Source of the DNA: Hydrangea macrophylla
Taxonomy: Eukaryota; Streptophyta; Magnoliopsida; Cornales; Hydrangeaceae
Assembly: GCA_033977485.1 (NCBI GenBank)
Contig: CM066988.1
Location: 30,810,001-30,874,000 of the forward strand
Direction: 5' to 3'
Length of the DNA stretch: 64,000 nt
Shown here: positions 11,201 to 20,803 of the stretch, in pieces
Position numbering within the stretch: position 1 is the stretch's first letter
Layout of the letters: the number at the start of each line of letters is the position of its first letter
Program-made: the position numbers and the translations under genes
The notes under the pieces: model-generated
What the model saw: the letters and a program-made list of their open reading frames with translations, nothing else
Database searches by the model: none
What the model was told of the DNA's origin: nothing

Positions 11201-12255
11201 CTAAAACGCTCGAGTGCATTTTCATAATGTTGTTGTACTCTTTCTTTTACTGCATTTTGTTTTGTTTTGTTCTATTCTTTTTTAATGTGACTTCAATTCT
11301 TAATCTATTATTCCTTGCTATCTCTCCCTTGCAGGATATTACAAATGACGGACGACGATGTTCATTCCATAGGGTCATGGGCTGATTCAGAATATCCTAA
11401 CCCCCCCTTGGACTTCCGATGAGATAGCATTCTATTTTGCTCCTTATCAAGGGCCAGGAGCAGAAGATGTCGTTGACTTGACTCAAGGGTACATCCCATA
11501 CAACCCTACTCTCCTCCAGATCAATCCTTTTGAGCATATAGAATTTCTTGAAGATGAGGGAGAACCAGAGGGGTATGTTGTTTGGGAAGTCGATGATGCT
11601 CTGATGGAACAATGGGAGAATGATTCAATGTGGAAAACCGTGGGAAGAAGAAGATTTACAAGATGTGGTGCCGGAACGCCATAATGTTGTATTCATTTAT
11701 GTTGATGACTTCCTTGTCATCCAAGTGGTTCCCTACATTTATGTACACTTGAGTTATTTGTTGTTTCGGCTTCAATGCCCTCTACCTTCTAGGGCACATG
11801 GTGATATCATGCCAATAGTGAGGTTATTTCTTGGTCACATTTCTTGTTTTGTTTACTCCTTTCCATTAGTTCTTTCGCTTGTTTTATTTAATTTCTTTCT
11901 TTCTTTTTGTTCTCTTTTGGTTTCCTTTGTCAGGATTGTCACTATGAATCAAATGTTACCATCGCTATTCCTTCCACATCAGTTTTTCCACGAATTTGGA
12001 CCATACATAAGGTCCCCGGGTACTCCACTGCAAGAGGAAAGTCCGTTGCAAACTTACACTCCGTTATTATGGTCTCCATCCGGATCACCTCTTGCATGTG
12101 CGATCAATTCCTTGGAGTGTTCAGACTTGCTCGATGATGCCCTGGATGCTTTTTGACTGCTCTGGAAAAGGGAATCACCATGTTTAGACTCCATATTTGA
12201 AGTTCTGGCGGAGAAAGAAGTTGTGGAAGCAGATTTTTTCATGCTTGAAGAGTAG
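11200..12255 (+). pseudogene. Accessory ORF 1 of element A (intron-containing, not gag/pol)
   Basis: This is a third gene, between integrase and the env-like ORF, with an equivalent in A2 at 29111-28147. The ATG is at 11345, just after a strong acceptor (CTCTCCCTTGCAG ending near 11335). The frame begins MTDDDVHSIGSWADSE, shifts in a C7 run near 11400, continues as GYIPYNPTLLQINPFEHIEF and DDALMEQWEND, shifts again near 11635, and continues as WEEEDLQDVVPERHNVVF. An apparent intron at 11823-11933 (GT...CAG, T-rich, 111 bp) joins AATAGTGAG to GATTGTCACTATG. The second exon ends near 12255 after an internal stop at about 12155. I do not recognise a domain. Conservation of exon ends against a diverged intron is the main support for splicing. 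Confidence 0.65.
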
Positions 12256-12582
12256 TGCTTCACTTCAATTGTATTCTGTCATTTCATCTTTCTTTCATCA
12301 ATTCAAGTGTATTCTTAGACAAAGTTTTATTGATTTCAGCTTTATTTTAGTTTTTCTTTATCAATAAGGTTTTAAATACCATGTTGGGGGCAATAATGTT
12401 GCAAATGGATGCTAGTACAATGTTTTATCTATAAAATATTTGCAATTCTCTACTTGAATGATGCCTTTTTGGCTTATATGTCCTGTTAATGAACTATTTT
12501 ATCACTATCATGTATGTCCAGAACAATGTTGGTTAGTTGGGGGTGTATAATTTCTCAATGCAGTCATATTGTAGAATTCCCA
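12256..12582 (+). other. Intergenic stretch between accessory ORFs of A
   Basis: T-rich DNA with no long open frame. It holds the probable 3' UTR of accessory ORF 1 and the phrase ACCATGTTGGGGGCAATAATG near 12380. I see no repeat or promoter motif here. Confidence 0.5.
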
Positions 12583-13276
12583 AGTTTGATCGATCGAACA
12601 TATTTCGGTCGATCGAGATAATCAAAACCTCGAGCGCTTAAGCAGAGCTCAATCGATCGACAGTTCGATCGATCGAAGCCTGTATTTAAACGAGGCGTTT
12701 TCAGAAACTTCATCAGTCTCTCTTCATCTTTCTAATTCTCAATCGCTTAGAGACAGAGGAGACTCTCGCAAATTTTTAACCCCCATACATAACAACATAA
12801 CTTGAGGAGCGCCCGACCCCTCTGATCATCATCATCATCCTCCTCATCTCCCCCGTCACGCGTATCCCGAGGTGAGGTCTCGATACACCCCCTCGTGTCT
12901 TTATTTTTGTTAAAATTATTTTGGGGGTGCCCCCCATTGGTTTGAACCATTTATTTGAAGTTTTATTGGTCTTTTAAGTTTTGCAGGCTATTCCTGTTTT
13001 CCATTCTTGTCGCTGTTCCTTTGCTGTGTTCGATCGATTGATCGAACTAGGCTCGAGCGATCGAGCCTAGCAATATTTCAATCGATCGAACTCAGGTCGA
13101 GCGATCGACCATGGAACTTTCTCAATTGATCGAACTCGTCTCGAGCGATCGAACATAGAACTTTCTCAATCGATCGAACATACTTCGATCGATCGAAGAG
13201 CAGTAGTTTCAGTTTCTTGTCTGTTTCATTGTTTTAATGTATTGACTGTCTATTTTTTCCATTTTTGGACTTCATG
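12583..13276 (+). promoter_or_regulatory. Predicted internal promoter, leader and 5' UTR intron for the env-like gene of A
   Basis: A palindrome cluster (about 12583-12682) is followed by TGTATTTAAACGAGGCG (a TATA-like box near 12686) and a pyrimidine-rich leader (CTCTCTTCATCTTTC). A candidate donor CCCGAG/GTGAGG follows at 12871/12872. A second palindrome cluster (about 13026-13195) lies in the proposed intron. The ATG is at 13277. In A2 the same order is seen with a better donor (GAG/GTAAGG) and acceptor (CTATTTTTAG/GG). In A the acceptor AG appears lost (TTTTTGG). Cluster-TATA-leader-cluster is also the layout of the LTR promoters. Confidence 0.5.
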
Positions 13277-14766
13277 ATGAATCCTATCACAGAGTACCAT
13301 AAGTCCAAGCCACTAGACCTCACTATACTAGACCCTAAACCCAATCACGGGCTCCGAAATGAGGAGGAGCGGGTTTGGTTTACGAGATAGTTCCAGTCCA
13401 GGAAGGTTATGTTAGAGCGACCCCTGGAGTCGGTATGGCTCTTCGCCCTGTGGTTTCTAGGACGACTTAGAGACCAGCCATCATGGTATGCTATGTTGAT
13501 CCAGACAAAGAGGATCAACATCCACTGGGTTCGTGAAGCCTGCTCCTCTATGATCAAGGATCCCGTGGCCCAGTTTACATACAGATCATTCTTCTGCGGG
13601 CGCGAGATCCTATTCAGCCCTGCCACCATTTCAGCTGCTCTGGGGGTACCTGAGGTACCTGATTATTTCTATTCTCGCCTACCAGGAGCCCCAGAGACGC
13701 CTCCGACCACCATTATCCGTGAGCTTAGAGGCAGCGCCGTTCAGATCTGGAACGACGTTTCTCTCATCGAGGATAAGCTTCTCACTGAAAACTATCACCT
13801 CCTCCATCTGACGCTGGTGAACTGCATTTTTATAACATCTTATCACGAGAAGTTTGCCGCGTGATATGCCCGTGCCCTATATGCTATTAGAATAGGACAG
13901 CGAGTCTGTCTGTCTCGCCTATATATTGACTTCCTAGTTCAGCCTACGCGGTACATCACCGCCAAGCGCCATCTGAAGGGCGCTTGGCCTATCCATCGAG
14001 TCATTAAGCAGGCTAGACTAGTACCATTGGCCACAGATTCAATCAATCAGGCCTCGAGTCGATTTGGCGAGACAGTGGCTGCCGTTCTGATGCTCAAAAG
14101 AAGAGAAAAGAAAAGGGTAAGGCTAAGGTAGGGGCGAAGAGGAAGAGGGGTGGTGGCACCGATATGGAGGGTGCAGCTTCTGGGATGCCCACAGAGGCTG
14201 AGGAGCTTGATTCTGATGACGAGGTTGATCCTTGTATTGAGGTTGCACAGTTTGAGCTGAGACAGCGGTCTCAGGCTCCTGCCCAGGGAGAGTCTTCTTC
14301 ATCCGCGCCTCTCCCTACTATTCACGAGTTGCTATTAGAGGCAAGAGAGGCCCGGATCAGACTCGAGGGCAAGATGGATCGCATGACGACTCTTCTTGAG
14401 GCTATACTTATTCAGATAGGAGTTGACCAGTCTTTGCATACACCTCCACCACCCACTACTGGTCCTTCATCCGTAGCTCCTCAGGTTGATCGTTCTGTTC
14501 CATCTACATCGGCATCTCCATCTATTTCTGTTCCTACTCTTTCTATACCAGCTACTGATCTTTTTGCTCCATCCACATCGATGACACCGCCTGCTTCTGA
14601 GACACCGCTTCCACCACCTCTAGTCATGACTGATCCATTATTTTCTACACCAGCTGCTCCGACTGCGATTGACCCGGCGACGGCTACTACTGTTACTGAG
14701 GGTGGAGATGGGGTTGCTCCAGATTTGCATATTGAGATCTTATCGGATGTCGCCGATGATGTATAG
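13277..14766 (+). pseudogene. Env-position ORF (accessory ORF 2) of element A
   Basis: The start ATG at 13277 reads MNPITEYHKSKPLDL. A stop follows near 13390, then a 151-residue open piece (13409-13864) with RKVMLERPLESVW, KDPVAQFTYRSFFCGREI and ALGVPEVPDYF, then another stop near 13863. Later comes a Lys/Arg-rich patch (QKKRKEKGKAKVGAKRKR, near 14090-14145), an acidic patch (EAEELDSDDEVD), a likely coiled coil (about 14320-14430) and a Pro/Ser/Thr-rich tail ending at a TAG near 14764. The first part resembles the plant transposon-protein domains found in the Athila env position; that family link is from memory and moderate. The basic patch could be a nuclear signal. Confidence 0.7.
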
Positions 14767-16863
14767 ATTCTGATAGATCAGTGTTTTTTAGTTGTTGGGT
14801 TGTTTTGGTTGGTTCGGACTGTATTCTCTTCTCTCTCATCTTTTTCTTATGATTTGGTTGCGTGGATATGTTGGACTTTTGTTTGTATGGAATTTATTTT
14901 TTCTTTTATCACTGTTATGTTATTTCATTCTAGTATATTTCCAGTGATTATTCTATTTATGTATGGATCTCATGCTCTATCTTTTCATATTCTATTGGAT
15001 CCTTCCTGTTTGGAGTTTGTATGCTTTCTATACAGATTGTTACGCTTGCAGTTATTACTATGCTTTGACAGGTGATATCTCTCTATCTATATTTGAAAAT
15101 TATCATCTGAGGACATCGTAATTTTCAGTTGGGGGTGGAATGTAGATAGATTGTCACCTGTATATACTTAGCAATCTGGATCACTTTATTGTACATGTCA
15201 TACAAGCTCAGTTGAATTTGGAAATTATAAACTTTATTGGTAGAACGATTTGCACAATCAATCCTGTTTAGCTGTTATCAAGGAATGACACAACCATTTT
15301 AATCTCATCTTTTTATGAATTAAATTCATGCATTTTTCTAGTTCGCTAGGATGATTGCATGTGTTAACCATTCTTGTATTCAAATTCCTTATGCACATGT
15401 TAATAGCTATGTAGAAAACCTAAAATAAGAGTTAAGATGACTTTTGTACTCTAAGAATTAGTGGAAACTAGTTACCCCTAGTGAGCTTTTGAATCCAATC
15501 TTCAGTTTTGAGGGAGTTATCACATTAAATTCGAATCGCTTTTCTTGAATAAGCGTATTAAATTCGTCGAATAGTCTCTAATTCTTTATTTTGGCTGTTT
15601 GGTAGAGGAGAACGTTCAGGATTTACCAACAAAACTCAATGAACACTGAAGTGCTAAAACTAGGAAGTTGAGAAAATGATTTAAGCCATCGTTATTTGCT
15701 CCTTACCTTTCCATATACCTATGTCAATATTCCAGAATATGCATTGTTCTCAACCCCACACCTAGTGAATACTGCCAAATTTATTATGAAATCCTAAATC
15801 CCTAATCTTATACCTTGACTTTAATGCACCCCATTGCACATCCAATGAGATTAAATTGTTGAAGTATGTTATGGGGAGGGAGTAGTTGTGGGAGGGGCTG
15901 CATCAGGTTAAAAAAAAAGTGAAAGAAGAAGGAGTTCAGGTATCAAGTTAAAAAAAAAAAAAACATCTATGAGAATAGAGGATGGTTGGAATGAGATAAA
16001 GAAGGAATTACTATACTCAATTAAATGCTAAAGATGTGCAAATTCTTGCCCCTATCCTTTCTATTCTACTATATAAAATTCTACCGAAAGTCAAAGCCTT
16101 AATGATTTTTAACGACTTAGTTTAAAACACGAACGTGTAAATTGAGTTATCCACGGTATTTCGCTCCTCTAGTTAGTAGTATTCCTTCCATGAGACTATA
16201 CACTCTAAATGTTCGTCCTGCATTGAGTCAGGCGTGAAAGCATTAGTAACCAAAACATTACTCATATCAAAGCTTTCACACCATGAGCGATCATCATTAA
16301 ACAAGTTTCTGGGAGATGTTCATTTTTGAGTGTAAACCCATGTGAGAATTGAGTTGAAACTACAAATTCTGAGAGTATGATAGTCTAAACAACTCTAAAC
16401 AAAGTTTGATGTATAGCTGTTAATTTCACACACACACACGGATACATGGATGTGATGCATATGTTATTCTTTCTTGGTGACATGAGTAATATGTGTATTT
16501 CTTTCATGGTTTGAATGAGGATGATATGTTTTGTAGAGCTAAATTAATAGTTGAATAGAAGAGAGTGTTTACAAGTTGCTCTATATCTTTTTGATCTTAA
16601 AATTAAAAAATTTTGTGGGTAGATTCATTGCAAACCCTCATGAGACAACACTCGTCCACTAGGGGAAACCTAGGGGTTTAACGGCTTGTTGCATCTACTA
16701 AATGCAACTGCAATTCCTGCGAAAGTGAGTTAGGTAGTTTCTTTTTATTTAGAGCAGTTTGCTTTAGTTCAAATTTGATTTATTTGAATCATTGTAGTAT
16801 TAGTTTAGCTTGTTTTATCTTCGCTTTATTGCTAGGGACTAGCAAATCGCTAGTTGGGGGCTG
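14767..16863 (+). other. Long 3' noncoding region of element A with conserved blocks and polypurine tract
   Basis: About 2.1 kb with no long ORF beyond a hydrophobic frame (to about 15075) that continues in the same frame as the env-like tail after its stop. Blocks are clearly shared with A2: around 15600-15700 (GAGGAGAACGTTCAGGATTT) and 16640-16735 (ACAACACTCGTCCACTAGGG, GCTTGTTGCAT). The polypurine tract GCTAGTTGGGGGC ends at 16863, just before the 3' LTR. Small poly-A tracts occur near 15915 and 15950. Confidence 0.75.
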
Positions 16864-16984
16864 TGACAAGCGGGGGTATTTGTAAAATACAACCGCGCTA
16901 AAAGAAAAAAATACACTAAATTAGTTTACAATTTCCCTGTTTATCTGCAATTTGAATTATAATGCAAGTTTTTACACAATATGA
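16864..16984 (+). repeat. Truncated 3' LTR of element A
   Basis: This starts TGACAAGCGGGGGTATTTG, the canonical LTR start, and follows the 5' LTR for about 121 bases to ACACAATATGA. It then switches abruptly to B integrase sequence (TACCATTAATAAAGTTTTCC, from about 16990). The rest of the 3' LTR is missing here. Confidence 0.88.
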
Positions 16985-16989
16985 ACTAA

Positions 16990-17640
16990 AGCTACCATTA
17001 ATAAAGTTTTCCTACAACAATAGCTACCATTCAAGTATAGGAATTGTGCCTTTCAAAGCGTTGTATAGAAGACCTTGCAGATCACCATTGTGTTGGGCAG
17101 AAGTTGGAGATGGCAAGATTCTAGGCCCAAATTTGGTTCAGGAAACTAATGAGAAGATTGTAATTGTCAGGGAGAGGATGAAGGCAGCTCAAGACCAATA
17201 CAAGAGCTATGCAGACTTACAGGACAGAGACAAGGAGTTTTGTGTGGGAGAGCATGTCTTGCTCAAAGAATCTTCGATTCGAGGTGTGGTGAGGTTTGGA
17301 TAGAAGAGAGGAAGTTGTCGCCTCACTACATTAGACCATTTGAGATATTAGAGCGTGTGGGAAAAGTTGCTTATAGACTAGTGTTACCACTGAAGATGGC
17401 GGGAGTCCATAATGTATTTTATGTCAGTATGCTGAAGGAGTATCACCAAGGCACTACGCCACATGTGATCGATTTCAGAGACATAGAAGTGAATGATAAT
17501 GAATCGTATCAAGAGAGACCAACGCAAATTTTGGACAGAGAGATCAAGAAGCTGAGAAACAAGGAGATCCCATTGGTGAAGGTTTTGTGGAATCACCACA
17601 ATGTAGAGAAAACTTTATGGGAGTTGGAGTCTGAGATGTG
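16990..17640 (+). pseudogene. Second copy of B integrase tail and chromodomain
   Basis: Nearly the same sequence as 3075-3716, again broken (stop near 17301). It holds KFSYNNSYHSSIGIVP, DRDKEFCVGEHVLLK, the YVSMLKEYHQG block and the chromodomain ILDREIKKLRNKEIPLVKVL. In this copy the chromodomain lacks the stop found at 3606 in copy 1. It is interrupted at 17640 by the ATGTG-flanked insertion and resumes at 18975. Confidence 0.9.
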
Positions 17641-18969
17641 TGATGTTGTCAATATCAAGATGTAAAAGTATACTTTACTTTTCTAAAGATTTGTAGTGTG
17701 GAAGTAAAGGTCGAACCCACAGAGATTGATTAACTACCGCGTTTTAATTTTAAAACCTAAATCTAATTAATTTAAGAAAAACGGATTTTTATTTGATTTT
17801 AATTAAACTAATAACAAGGAAAATAAATCTAAATTATGAAAGCAATTAAAAAGTGTTTTTATAAATATGTGAAGGGACCCTAGGATTGCAACTCCACCAC
17901 TAGCTTCATAATAGGAATATTTATGCATTCAATTAGCTTACTAAGTTGGATGATTATGGGGAATTGTGGCTACAAGCCCAATTCCTCCGTCAAGAGAATA
18001 ATCATGGTTCAAGCACCAACATATTCCATCTTCGGTTAGCACGAATTATCCCACACTAAACTAGGGTTGTGATATAATCCGTCTAATCTAGGCATGGATT
18101 ATTCGGATACTTGATAGCACAAATCAATAAAGCACCATCACATGTAAATAATCTAAACAAGCACAGCGAGCATAGATCATTGAGCACATCACAGTCAAAA
18201 TAGATCTAAGACAAGAATAAACTTTGAAAGCAATGATTTAATCAATAGAAGTACGATTTATTTATAAAAATCCTCGGAACATGTGACTGTCATCCATACA
18301 TAATAAAACTAAAATAAAAACATAAATAAAACCCTATTACTTGGCTAGGGTTTCATTGAAACCCTAGATCTAAGGTCTAAGCTGCCATGGAAGTGGTAGA
18401 TGGCAAGTAGTTGATGGAGGAGGCCATGGAAATCCTTGGTCTTCTTCTTCTTCTCCTTGCTTCCCTCCCTTCAATGGCTGAAAGTGTGGTTGTATATTGT
18501 GTGTATAATATTTGGCAACCCTTTAATTGAAGTAAATTAGGGTATACATAGATTTACAACAAGTTTTAGAAGCTTTCCTAACCCGAAACAAACTGAAACT
18601 GATATATTTTACAATCTGGACGCAGTTAGGACATCTCGTTCACACAGGAGTCTTCAGTATACTGAAATACGCATAATTGGTTTTTACACATATCGCGCGA
18701 GCGGGCCGCGCGAGCGCGACATTTGGCACCTCGTGCGCGCGGATCGCGCGAGCGATTCTGGGATTTTCGCGCGCGCGGCTCGCGCGCGCGAACTGGCTTT
18801 TTCAGCTTCTTCCTTTATGCTTTTTCACCCTGTTTAGCCTGGTATACTTGATTTCTTCCAAAACCTGTCAGAAAATAGAAAACGAAGTAAAAATATACAA
18901 AAACAGGATAAAAAAGTACTAACAAATGCTCGTTAAGGCGTATAAATAGGATTTGTTCTCTCCCGATTA
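17641..18969. mobile_element. 1.3 kb insertion with 5-bp duplication (ATGTG), probable solo LTR or non-autonomous element
   Basis: Copy 1 of B reads GAGATGTGGATCAAG uninterrupted at 3713. Here the same site holds 1,329 bp flanked by ATGTG at 17636-17640 and 18970-18974. It starts TGATGTTGTCAATATC and ends TTCTCTCCCGATTA. A GGTCGAACCCACAG segment near its left end is the reverse complement of a motif common near LTR 3' ends, suggesting an LTR in minus orientation. The ends are not a perfect TG...CA pair. A block of GCGCGC/GAGCGCG palindromes lies at about 18691-18792. TATAAATA occurs near 18942. No coding capacity seen. Confidence 0.75.
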
Positions 18970-18974
18970 ATGTG

Positions 18975-19162
18975 GATCAAGTATCTAGAGTTATTTGACA
19001 TGAGTTAGCTTAGATTTTGGAGACAAAATCCTGTTATAAGTGGTAGAGAGGTGTAACACTCGTAATTTCTATTATTAATAATGTAATTTTTGAATATTTA
19101 TTACCAATGTTTTCTATATGTATAAAAGAGATTTTGAGTATGCTTGATATTCCATGTGTGAT
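18975..19162 (+). repeat. B pol end, polypurine tract and LTR start, copy 2
   Basis: This resumes the B sequence after the insertion. The LTR starts TGTAACACTCG at 19052, following GGTAGAGAGG. It is interrupted at 19162 by the solo A LTR. GTGAT (19158-19162) is the left target duplication. Confidence 0.85.
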
Positions 19163-20803
19163 TAACAAGCGGGGGTATTTGTAAAATACAACCGCACTAA
19201 AAGAAGAAAATACACTAAATTAGATTACAATTCCCCTGCTTATCTGCAATTTGAATTACAATTCCAGTTTTTACACAATATGATTAATCTATGATAAGTG
19301 GTATTGTTTTAGCGATTATGTGTGTAGATTTCTGTTGCTGTGTGAAGAATTGGATGAGAATGATAAAAAGGAAGTGTTTGGGTTAAATGAAGACAAGTCA
19401 AAAAATGAAAAGAGAGGTTCGAACGATCGAAGAAGGCTTGAGCGATCGAGGGCTCGAGTGATCGAAAGCAGTTCAAGCGGTCGAGGATCCCAGAAGGTCA
19501 ATCGATCGAGAGATGTTCGATCGATCGAACATGGTTTTTATCAGGCGCACGCAGTGGGGACATTTTCTTAACCCTAGCCTTAGGTTTTTTTTTATATACA
19601 CCAGTTGTATTCACATCGAAAAGGACGCCCACTTTTCTTTTATCAGTTTTATAGAGAGAGAAGAGAGTTTTCTTCATGTTTTTGTAGGTTTTATTAAAGA
19701 TTGGTATTGTTTGGCTTGATTACTCGTAATTTAATACAAGTTCGTCTTTCCAGGTTATTTCGTATTGCTTTACTTATATTCTGCTCGTAGTTTACTATGG
19801 TTTAATCTATTATACTTGTAGTTTTGCATGCTAGATAAGTTTACACCATTAGTTTTCATAATTTTCATGATTAAAACAAAACCAAACAAAACTTTAATGG
19901 ATCTTCATGTTAAAAACGACTCTGTGATACTTCAGACTATGTCTGAGTAGTTCCTAGGTTGGGAGATTACTATGAAACCGTGATCTTAAGCCTCTGCCAT
20001 GTAGCAAAATAATTCCTGTGTTCGATCGATCGAAGTTATTTCGATCGATCGAACCAGAGACATTGTCGATCGATCGAAGGCATTTCGTTCGATCGAGGGA
20101 TGAAGATGATCGATTGATCGAAAGCGCATCGATCGATCGAACTCTCTGATTCTTGAGAACATTCTATACAGTATTCCTAGACTTTCTACTTTACAGATTT
20201 GTTATCAAACTGTCCCCAAACGCTGAGTTTGCCAAAACAGTCTTTAAACTTAAGGCCTTAAGGCATTTTTCTTTAATACATTTTGCAAACCACCTTCCAT
20301 GCTAACACCATTGTAGGTGCGAGTCTTAGCTATTGTTTTAAATCGCTTTTATGTGTTTCAAACTTAATTATGATGACATAGTCTCGGTCATGAAAGGGCT
20401 ATGGATTCTTTATCCTAAGAGAAATACAGAATACGGTAGAGGATGTACTCCATTGAGCTATAATGTAATTGCATGGTAGATGGCTAGGTCGAGGTGGATT
20501 CATGTAAACCCAACATTCCCGTTCATTAAGGAAAACACGTTTTAAATTATCGCTTTAATCAATTAGTTAGTCATTAGTTTAATTTAGTTTAATTGCTTTA
20601 TCGTTAATAGTTGATAAACCGTGGAACTTTGTGTTCTACATCCCTTTAAATATTGATTTTTATTTTCCCGTTAGAGATTAATCTAGGTATTTAGTTTAAC
20701 ACCTTCCCTGTGGGTTCGACCTGGACTTAACCAGATTACTACTTACACGATTACATACACTTGGGTATAGCACACAAGCATACACAGAAAAATATTCGTG
20801 TCA
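19163..20803 (+). repeat. Solo LTR of the element A family
   Basis: A full 1,641-bp LTR starting TAACAAGCGGGGG and ending ATTCGTGTCA, flanked by GTGAT on both sides (19158-19162 and 20804-20808). It has no internal region. Palindrome clusters at about 19417-19530 and 20023-20140 bracket the TATA region near 19595. It shares the unusual TAACA start with the 5' LTR at 3910, whereas the 3' LTR piece at 16864 starts TGACA. Confidence 0.93.

Noticed and set aside
11690..11740. YVDDFLV in accessory ORF 1 as a reverse transcriptase box
   Set aside because: No other RT blocks flank it, A2 reads FVDDFLV, and a real RT box is present elsewhere in each element.
11823..11933. Hydrophobic segment in accessory ORF 1 of A as a membrane span
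   Set aside because: It coincides with the predicted 111-bp intron; in A2 the equivalent segment contains stops and shifts the frame unless removed.
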